Source: Alistipes sp. (lineage in GTDB: Bacteria; Bacteroidota; Bacteroidia; Bacteroidales; Rikenellaceae). From it: DNA of 12,915 nucleotides. The translations under genes were made by a program, and so were the position numbers. The stretch lies in contig JAFYQY010000211.1 of assembly GCA_017559685.1 (NCBI GenBank), positions 1 through 12,915 of the forward strand, written 5' to 3'. The number at the start of each line of letters is the position of its first letter. Positions within the stretch are counted from its first letter, which is position 1. The notes beneath the pieces are model-generated. The model was not told the origin of the DNA. It was given only the letters and a program-made list of their open reading frames with translations, and ran no database searches. Positions 7,014 through 12,915 of the stretch are shown in pieces.

Positions 7014-9976
7014 TAGAAGCGGAAGTAAACGTTTACGAAACAGGTTGTACCCAACATATAGAAATACTTCGCATCGAAGTGAGTGTAGTAGGTTGTTGCA
7101 GGGTTGCTCTGGCCTGGCATCATACCACGCACCTTACGCATACGCATCTGCTCGTAACCACCTGTGCGGAAGCCCTGATTGTTAAGGATATTCTTAACCT
7201 CTGCGCTGAAACCGATGGTGTACTTACGGTTGATATACCAGTTCTTACCGAGGCTTGCTGCCAAAGTGTAAGCGTGGCCGAGCTCCTCCTCTGCACGCAT
7301 CTCTACCATCTCCTGCAAAGCCCACATCTTCTGTGCATTGTCAGAGCTTGAGCTGAACAACACCTTGCGATATGGCAACACTGCGTTATCGGTACGGTAT
7401 GCAGGGTTCATCGAGAGATACAACTTGTCGTAGTAGTTGAAGTTAATCGAAGCGAACCAGTTCTTTGGACCACGGAAGTCGAGACCAACATTCACAGCAA
7501 ACTGCGGAGTGCTCTCAACGTAGTAACCCTTCCAATAAACCTTATCCTCCAACTTAATCTTGTTGCTGTTATCTACGGTCTGTACGAAGTTAGGGTCAGA
7601 AGTATAGCGGTAGTCACCATAGTTCAAAGCACCCTGGAATGCCAAACCGTTCCAAATTGGAACACGTACAGCAGCCTCGACACCCATATAACGCTTGTCG
7701 ATGTTACTCATAGCGAAGTTGGTGAACGAAGACTGAGTATCGTCGTAGAACGAAATAACCTTCGAGCCGTTAGTCATCTCGGTAAAGTAACCTGCCACGC
7801 GAGCCTGGATATAAGGCAAATTGAGGTTATAAACCAACTCTGCGCTATATGCCTGCTCAGGTGTCAAACCTGGGGTAACAGTGTTACGAGTACGAGGCGA
7901 CACGAATGCCGAATTGAAGGTTGGAGCGTCCTGAACAGCACCAACATTCAAAGCCAAGTGGTGAGCCTGCGAGAAGCGATACGAGAATGTCGCCTTAACC
8001 TTACCTGTCAAGAAGTTCAAGTGCTTCGAATCACCCTTCGAGTCGTCGATAAAGAGACCCTTGCGCCACAAACCGTGACGCCACATACCTGCGTAGCCAA
8101 GCTCGCCACCAACATTCATCTCGAAGCCACCTGTGCGGAACTGATAGATACCCCACAACTGCGCCTGACGAACGTGTGCGTAGTAGTCGTACGAGAACTT
8201 ATCACCCTCCTTAACGATACGAGCGTGACCGTGCTCGTTGTAGTAGTCGAGGTCGTTCTGATATGCAACAGGGTTGCTACCCATATCACGCTCTGCGAAC
8301 TTATCAACATCTACCCAGAAATCGCCACCGAGCAAGTCCTTAATCTTGTCGTAGTACTCGGTACGGTTTACACGTGCCTTAACACCAGCCAAGAGGTGGT
8401 GGTTAGCGTTGAAATCGTGCGAGATATTTGCAGCGAAGTTGTAGTCAATCTGGTCGGTATGACGCTCCTCGATCATATAGTTCGAACGGTGACCGTCAGC
8501 GTATGGCGAAGTCGAGCCATTCTTGTTCGAGTTGATCATATTGTCGAAGTCGATGCGACCATTCCAATTTGCACGAGCCTCAGCTGCGCCCTGCAAGTAC
8601 GAGAAGATCTGATCGTTCGACGACGCCTTGAAGATTCCGTCTACAAAACCCTGTGTAACACCGCTCTGGTAAGCAGCCAATGCCTCGTTGAACAAGCCCT
8701 GCTCATTCAAGCGATTCATATTTGTCATCAAGAAGTTACCGAAGCCATTCTGATCAGATACAATCTGCGAGGTGTAGTTCGATGGCAAGTAACGGTAGTA
8801 GTCAGGACGTGGGTCTGCACCCTCCTTCCAAGTGAGTGCCGAGTAGCCATTGAAACCGAAACGCACCGATGTAGCCGCAGTCAAACGAGTCTTCTCGTTG
8901 ATGTCGTAGTAGTAGTTCAACATCACGATAGGCTCGTGCGAGCGACGAACACGTGTGTTGCGCAACTTACCATCCTGATAACCTACGTTAGGGTTGTAGT
9001 AGTTGCTACCGAACATATCGTAAGCCTCCTGAGTCGAAGCCTGCTGTGCACCACGCTGCTGTGGAGTACCCAACACCATCAACGAGAGACGGTGCTGCTT
9101 GTTGAACTGCTTCTCAGCTGCTGCGAAGTAACCGTACGAATTATAGTATACGCCATCAACATAGCCATTACCACCCTGACGAGTCGAAGCCGAAACTGCG
9201 AACGACCAACCGTTGTCGAGCTGACCTGTTGCGTACGATACGATAGCACGGAAAGCGTACATCTGGTTACCACCCGATACACTTGCACGGAAGCCCTTAC
9301 GCATCTGCGAAGCACGAGCATTGATGTTTGTCGAGCCAGCGAAGCCACCTACACCATAGTCAGTAGTGGTCAAGCCCGATCTACTCTCCTGGTTACGAGT
9401 AGCGTCGTTCATACCGCTCCACAACGACCACGGACCATAGCCTGTCAATGCATCATTGAAGCGAATACCATTGAGATAAACGTCGGTGTGCTTCGAGTCG
9501 TAACCACGTACATTGAAACGCATCTCGCTAAAGCGGTACGATGCAATGTTGTTGTAGAGGTCCTTCGAAGCCGAAAGAGTCGACGGCAAAGCCTGTGTGT
9601 CCGATGCAGAAGAGTCGTTGTCCAACTCTGCGAAGATTGCATCGTCGAGCACCTCGCCCGATACTGCCTTCGGTACTACGATTACGGCGTTGATATCCTT
9701 CACGCCATTCTCTACCTTAACCACGATGTCGAGATTCTCGAACTCGGGTGCGATAAACGAGAGTTTGTAGTCGCCTGCAGGCACGCCCTTCAACTCGAAG
9801 TAACCCTCGTCGTTGGTCTGCGCCTTGTAGGCTGTACCCTCAATCGTTACCGCAACATTTCCAACGGCTGTTCTGCCGTTGCGAGACAACACTCTACCCT
9901 TCAAACCGCTCTCCTGTGCGAAGACGGTCGAAGCAAGCATCGTCATTGTTGCAATGAGTAAAAATTTAAGTTTCAT
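7013..9976 (-). CDS. TonB-dependent outer-membrane receptor with carboxypeptidase-regulatory-like domain
   Basis: An outer-membrane beta-barrel that imports a ligand using TonB energy. The 987 residues start with a signal peptide ending VFA (20). A carboxypeptidase-regulatory-like beta-sandwich follows (about 23-102: GLKGRVLSRNGRTAVGNVAV, then DEGYFELKGVPAGDYKLSF). The plug comes next (about 125-240), including MRFNVRGYDSKHTDVYLNG (152-170). The rest is barrel strands rich in aromatic residues, ending in VNVYFRF with the terminal Phe expected of outer-membrane barrels. It lies 20 bp after the EEP gene, and its stop overlaps the ATG of the lipoprotein gene by one base, so translation may be coupled. 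It lacks the longer plug signature of classical SusC proteins and has no SusD partner. The ligand is unknown; the neighbouring nucleases point to nucleic acid fragments, which is inference. Confidence 0.93.
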   Translation of the reverse strand: MKLKFLLIATMTMLASTVFAQESGLKGRVLSRNGRTAVGNVAVTIEGTAYKAQTNDEGYFELKGVPAGDYKLSFIAPEFENLDIVVKVENGVKDINAVIVVPKAVSGEVLDDAIFAELDNDSSASDTQALPSTLSASKDLYNNIASYRFSEMRFNVRGYDSKHTDVYLNGIRFNDALTGYGPWSLWSGMNDATRNQESRSGLTTTDYGVGGFAGSTNINARASQMRKGFRASVSGGNQMYAFRAIVSYATGQLDNGWSFAVSASTRQGGNGYVDGVYYNSYGYFAAAEKQFNKQHRLSLMVLGTPQQRGAQQASTQEAYDMFGSNYYNPNVGYQDGKLRNTRVRRSHEPIVMLNYYYDINEKTRLTAATSVRFGFNGYSALTWKEGADPRPDYYRYLPSNYTSQIVSDQNGFGNFLMTNMNRLNEQGLFNEALAAYQSGVTQGFVDGIFKASSNDQIFSYLQGAAEARANWNGRIDFDNMINSNKNGSTSPYADGHRSNYMIEERHTDQIDYNFAANISHDFNANHHLLAGVKARVNRTEYYDKIKDLLGGDFWVDVDKFAERDMGSNPVAYQNDLDYYNEHGHARIVKEGDKFSYDYYAHVRQAQLWGIYQFRTGGFEMNVGGELGYAGMWRHGLWRKGLFIDDSKGDSKHLNFLTGKVKATFSYRFSQAHHLALNVGAVQDAPTFNSAFVSPRTRNTVTPGLTPEQAYSAELVYNLNLPYIQARVAGYFTEMTNGSKVISFYDDTQSSFTNFAMSNIDKRYMGVEAAVRVPIWNGLAFQGALNYGDYRYTSDPNFVQTVDNSNKIKLEDKVYWKGYYVESTPQFAVNVGLDFRGPKNWFASINFNYYDKLYLSMNPAYRTDNAVLPYRKVLFSSSSDNAQKMWALQEMVEMRAEEELGHAYTLAASLGKNWYINRKYTIGFSAEVKNILNNQGFRTGGYEQMRMRKVRGMMPGQSNPATTYYTHFDAKYFYMLGTTCFVNVYFRF

Positions 9977-9996
9977 ACCTTTATTTAATATATAGA

Positions 9997-11028
9997 TTAT
10001 TTCGAGATATAGATGTATACAGGGAAGTGGTCGCTATATCCGTTCTGGAAGTTCGAACCTACGAACGAACGCAACGGATAGTTCTTATACTGACCCTCCT
10101 GCTGTACCATATACGGACGGGTGAAGATGTTGCCGTAGAACTTTGCGCCCTGCTTCTTCTGAATCTTCAACTCGCCTGTCGAGCCTGTTGCCAAGTTCTC
10201 CGACACCACGATATTGTCGAACAAGTTCCAAGCATCACGGTAGCCCAGAGTACCATAACCAGCCTTGTACATAGCCCAGAATGGGTTGTACATATCGTTC
10301 TTCTCCAACTTATTCATCTTACCTTTAGCGCCGAGCACCTCTACCACGCTTGCATCGGTTGCATCGTCGTTGAAGTCGCCCATAATCACCACCTTAGTAG
10401 CAGGGTTTGCGGTGCGTACCGAGTCACAGATGTGCTTACACTTACCCGCTACGAAGTCACGAGAGTACTGCGAACGCTCCTTACCACCGAGGCGTGAAGG
10501 CCAGTGCGAAACGATGAAGTAGAATGGTTCGCCCTCAATCTTACCCCACATCGCAACCAAGTCACGGGTGAAGAATGTTGGACGACCAGGGAACGAGATG
10601 CGGTGCGCCTCCGAGCCCTCGAGTTGGAACTTGTCGGGACGATAGAAGAATGCGCAGTCTACACCACGGCGGTCAGGCGAATCGTAGTGAACGATACGAT
10701 AGTTTGCCTTTGCCAACTTTTGAGTTGCAAGCAAGTCCTCCAACACGAGACGATTCTCAATCTCCGACACACCGATTACGGCAGGGAAATTCTTGTCCTC
10801 GGCTGCAATGTCGAACAACACACGAGACATATTCTCGAGCTTACAGTTGTAGCGGTAGGTAGTCCACTTGCGAGCACCCTCTGGGAGATACTCCTCATCG
10901 TTCTTGTTCGGGTCGTTGATTGTATCGAACAAGTTCTCGAGGTTGTAGAATACCACCTTGTAAGGCTTCTGCGCAAACGCTAAAAGGAATGCACCCACCA
11001 AACATACGGATAAAAGTACCTTTTTCAT
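9997..11028 (-). CDS. Secreted endonuclease/exonuclease/phosphatase (EEP) family protein
   Basis: A Mg-dependent phosphoesterase of the DNase I/exonuclease III fold. The family cleaves nucleic acid phosphodiester bonds or, in some branches, phosphate esters of lipids. The 343 residues carry a signal peptide MKKVLLSVCLVGAFLLAFA (1-19) and no lipobox, so the product is periplasmic or secreted. All core motifs are visible: FYNLENLFD (27-35, N29), GVSEIEN (86-92, metal ligand E89), RRGVDCAFFYRP (120-131), VSHWPSR (173-179, H175), MGDFND (216-221, D218 and N220) and SDHFPVYI (332-339, D333 and H334). The enzyme should be active. It lies 19 bp after the NUC1 nuclease gene and 20 bp before the receptor gene, clearly in one operon. 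Nuclease is the better guess because of the neighbours, but a phosphatase role is not excluded. Confidence 0.92.
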   Translation of the reverse strand: MKKVLLSVCLVGAFLLAFAQKPYKVVFYNLENLFDTINDPNKNDEEYLPEGARKWTTYRYNCKLENMSRVLFDIAAEDKNFPAVIGVSEIENRLVLEDLLATQKLAKANYRIVHYDSPDRRGVDCAFFYRPDKFQLEGSEAHRISFPGRPTFFTRDLVAMWGKIEGEPFYFIVSHWPSRLGGKERSQYSRDFVAGKCKHICDSVRTANPATKVVIMGDFNDDATDASVVEVLGAKGKMNKLEKNDMYNPFWAMYKAGYGTLGYRDAWNLFDNIVVSENLATGSTGELKIQKKQGAKFYGNIFTRPYMVQQEGQYKNYPLRSFVGSNFQNGYSDHFPVYIYISK

Positions 11029-11047
11029 AATTTATAATTAGTTTTGC

Positions 11048-12355
11048 TTAAAAATTCCATTGGCTGAAGTTGCACTGCGACTTAACCTTGTCGGCAATCG
11101 AAGGATCCAAGTTCTGATAGAACGAGAAGCCCGAGCGACGCTCAATCTCTGCTACTGTTGTCGCTGCACTGCTCAACGAGGTGCTTGCGCCCGTTGCGTT
11201 ATTCTCGAAAATAAAGCCGATACACATCAACTCGTCAACCGACTTGATTTCCGAGATATTCTTCTTCGAATTTCCACTCTTTGTACGGAGTAACATCTTG
11301 AAGCAGTGCGAAGGCACCGAGATAGTACGACCATTCTTACTTACGGTCTTATTGCTCTCGAAGAGTGTTCCAACCACAACAAACAATGTGTCGGCACACA
11401 CCTTGGTACGTACCTTGTTCTCCAAAGTACCCCACGATGCGCTATTGAAGTCGTAGTCCTGCGCCATAATATTTGTTGAGTAGCAGGTCTGTGCATTTGT
11501 GTTCCAGGTGTTGTAGCGGTCAGCCGAAGGGAGCATATGTCCTCGAGCATAACCACCACCGATACCGCTGTTGAAGCGAATATCTGCCTGCTTCGACTGC
11601 GGGATAATTGGGTTTGTATAGGTGTCGTATGCATCAATATCCGAGCGATAGGTGCTGACAATCTCGTATGCGGTACTCCAGTTAGTACTATAGGCGTACT
11701 GCGTTACAGCATCGTCAAACGCCCAAGCATTTGTACGACCAGCTGTTGTTCCGCCCACCTGGTAGTCACGACCCGAAGTGTAGACATTGTGTGCAGGATA
11801 TGCCACCCAACGTGAGCAAATCTTGTCGAGGTCGTAGCAAATCGAGAAGTTACGTACACGACGCTTATCATTCAAGGTTGTATAGTAGGTCTTGTGTACC
11901 AACGAGCTACCCTGCTTATATGCTGGTTGCTCAGCCCACGCACGGTCGTAGTCAGGATTCTCGGTCATCACAAGCTGGCGCAACTCAAAACTCTTGGTAT
12001 AGCCGTCGCTGAAAGTGATAGTTGCTCGTGCGATGCGCTCATAGTTGTTGTCGTTTGCATCAAACTTGAGCGAGAAGTCGCTACCCACAAAACCTGCCTT
12101 CTTTACCGCTGTGCAGAAGTCGTTGCCATCGGTAACCACCAAAGACCAAGTAAGCATCGGGTCTCCGATAGTCTTGCCCGTAATAGTCGAAGTCTGCGCC
12201 GATACTATCAAAGAGTTCATCTCTGCGTTCGACTTATATGGCGACCACTCCTCGTAATCGCAAGCCGTAAAACCCAATGCAAGCACCAACACAGCCACTA
12301 CGCTGCGGTTGATGCCTCTAAAAAATGTCTGAATGTTTTTTCGTGTCTCTCTCAT
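11048..12355 (-). CDS. Surface lipoprotein DNA/RNA non-specific endonuclease (NUC1) with BACON-like domain
   Basis: A sugar-non-specific nuclease of the ββα-metal NUC1 family, expected to cut DNA and RNA outside the cytoplasm. The 435 residues begin with a signal sequence and lipobox FTAC (C32). Residues about 48-130 look like a BACON domain (Trp70 strand, Cys81, then RATITFSDGYTKSFELRQ at 110-127). The nuclease domain follows (about 160-430). Its core is YARGHMLPSADR (269-280) with general base H273, then N304 and E312 in DFNSASWGTLEN. H273 to N304 is 31 residues and N304 to E312 is 8, the same spacing as H124, N155 and E163 in Anabaena NucA, so the site looks intact. The first residue of the usual DRGH motif is Ala270, a variant I recall in other Bacteroidetes members. 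An alternative is a secreted nuclease with a mucin- or glycan-targeting domain. Confidence 0.92.
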   Translation of the reverse strand: MRETRKNIQTFFRGINRSVVAVLVLALGFTACDYEEWSPYKSNAEMNSLIVSAQTSTITGKTIGDPMLTWSLVVTDGNDFCTAVKKAGFVGSDFSLKFDANDNNYERIARATITFSDGYTKSFELRQLVMTENPDYDRAWAEQPAYKQGSSLVHKTYYTTLNDKRRVRNFSICYDLDKICSRWVAYPAHNVYTSGRDYQVGGTTAGRTNAWAFDDAVTQYAYSTNWSTAYEIVSTYRSDIDAYDTYTNPIIPQSKQADIRFNSGIGGGYARGHMLPSADRYNTWNTNAQTCYSTNIMAQDYDFNSASWGTLENKVRTKVCADTLFVVVGTLFESNKTVSKNGRTISVPSHCFKMLLRTKSGNSKKNISEIKSVDELMCIGFIFENNATGASTSLSSAATTVAEIERRSGFSFYQNLDPSIADKVKSQCNFSQWNF

Positions 12356-12386
12356 TTATTCGTAAAAATCTATTTTTCTCTCTGTC

Positions 12387-12400
12387 GAAACTAACGTTTC
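12387..12400. promoter_or_regulatory. Short inverted repeat upstream of the NUC1 gene
   Basis: GAAAC (12387-12391) and GTTTC (12396-12400) flank TAAC, 32 bp before the NUC1 start. On the minus strand the overlapping TAGTTTCG matches the -7 consensus TAnnTTTG at 7 of 8 positions. No well-spaced -33 element is seen, so an internal promoter here is only a weak possibility. Confidence 0.2.
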
Positions 12401-12407
12401 ATAGTAC

Positions 12408-12434
12408 CCAAGGCAGGTAATCAGCCTGCCTTGG
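12408..12434. terminator. Strong hairpin between the partial surface-protein gene and the NUC1 gene
   Basis: A perfect 10-bp stem, CCAAGGCAGG (12408-12417) and CCTGCCTTGG (12425-12434), has a 7-base loop and starts 15 bases after the stop codon of the upstream gene. There is no T run after it on the minus strand, so full intrinsic termination is doubtful. It may act as a partial terminator or as a 3'-end RNA stabiliser that sets different expression for the two genes. Both roles are inference. Confidence 0.5.
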
Positions 12435-12449
12435 ATTAAAAATTTAGAA

Positions 12450-12915
12450 TTACTCTGCGTACTCTACACGAATCTTTGTAAAGTAGAATGCACCAGTAGT
12501 ATTCTTGTAAAGAGCGAAGTAAGTGTAATCGCCCGAAGTAACCTCGTAAGTCGAAACATACTTGGTCAAAGCACCCTCTACAACCGACGATGTAGTCATT
12601 GTCTCTGCAGGGATCATGTTTGCAGGAACCGAAGTACCTACAACCTGCTCAGTGCCGAGTGCGAGGTTGAAGTTAGGAGTGTACTTAGCGTTGTACGACT
12701 CAACGATAATCTTGGTGATGCGCTTAGGAGTTGCCGAAACGTTACCGATACGACCCTGCTTAGCTGCGTCGGTGTTACCCTGCATCTGCAAGCAGTTTGC
12801 AGTTGCATAGTCACCCGATGGTGGCAAGCAAACCTTACAAGCTGTGAAGTAGTCCCAAGTCAAGTAAGTCGAAATCGATGTTACATTCTGCGAGCCATAA
12901 CCGTTGGTTGTGAGG
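12450..12915 (-). CDS. Partial secreted or surface protein, C-terminal beta-rich part
   Basis: The frame is open from the right edge (12915) to the TAA at 12450, so only the last 155 residues are present and the start lies outside the window. I do not recognise the family with confidence. What is visible is a beta-sandwich-like region: SGDYATANCLQMQG, then KRITKIIVESYNA, then FALYKNTTGAFYFTKIRVEY at the end. It has alternating hydrophobic and polar residues, many Thr and Tyr, and three Cys in the first third. This is the style of C-terminal adhesion or ligand-binding domains on Bacteroidetes cell-surface proteins, and the closing FYFTKIRVEY is a typical last strand. It lies 94 bp upstream of the NUC1 gene on the same strand and may be the start of the same locus. 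A TTG at 12863 could act as a start, but the frame continues upstream without a stop and keeps coding character. Confidence 0.7.
   Translation of the reverse strand, partial: LTTNGYGSQNVTSISTYLTWDYFTACKVCLPPSGDYATANCLQMQGNTDAAKQGRIGNVSATPKRITKIIVESYNAKYTPNFNLALGTEQVVGTSVPANMIPAETMTTSSVVEGALTKYVSTYEVTSGDYTYFALYKNTTGAFYFTKIRVEYAE

Noticed and set aside
7958..9961. A 667-codon open frame on the plus strand opposite the TonB receptor
   Set aside because: It is an antisense by-product of codon bias in the receptor gene. Its translation has no recognisable fold, and the receptor frame is unmistakable.
12450..12863. A complete small gene starting at the TTG at 12863
   Set aside because: The same frame stays open to the window edge with similar Thr/Ser/Tyr-rich composition, so the gene is more likely cut by the edge than started there.

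Overview
The window looks like chromosomal DNA of an anaerobic gut-type Bacteroidales, possibly Alistipes or a relative. The evidence is the gene content (TonB-dependent receptor with a carboxypeptidase-regulatory-like N-terminus, DUF5689-type lipoprotein, bacterial acyl-ACP thioesterase, large M16 peptidase, BACON-like domain) and promoters of the Bacteroidetes TTTG / TAnnTTTG type. The genus is inference; no RNA gene or taxonomic marker is present.

Layout. (1) Positions 1-1244, minus strand: a two-gene unit of a small YozG-like Cro/CI regulator followed by a GT4 glycosyltransferase that runs off the left edge. (2) 1245-1417: a divergent promoter region. (3) 1418-2149, plus strand: an acyl-ACP thioesterase with all catalytic residues visible. 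(4) 2150-2247: a convergent junction with a strong bidirectional hairpin terminator between two different heptamer repeat arrays. (5) 2248-5070, minus: a secreted M16 zinc peptidase of 940 residues. (6) 5071-5462: a 392-bp gap with the M16 promoter, a palindrome in its leader, a MITE-like inverted-repeat element and the terminator of the next operon. (7) 5463 to the right edge, minus: a five-gene export and outer-membrane cluster. In transcription order it is a partial secreted or surface protein, a BACON-like/NUC1 nuclease lipoprotein, a secreted endonuclease/exonuclease/phosphatase (EEP) protein, a TonB-dependent receptor and a DUF5689 OB-fold-like lipoprotein with a striking Trp array at its C-terminus.

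The last cluster is the most interesting part. It has the logic of a polysaccharide utilisation locus, but the hydrolases are nucleases and the SusD position is held by an OB-fold-like lipoprotein. I propose that it degrades extracellular nucleic acid at the cell surface and imports the fragments through the TonB receptor. The family assignments are well supported by motifs. The joint function and the substrate are inference. Tight spacing (19 bp, 20 bp, then a 1-bp stop/start overlap) supports co-transcription of the last four genes. A 94-bp gap with a strong hairpin separates them from the partial gene upstream.
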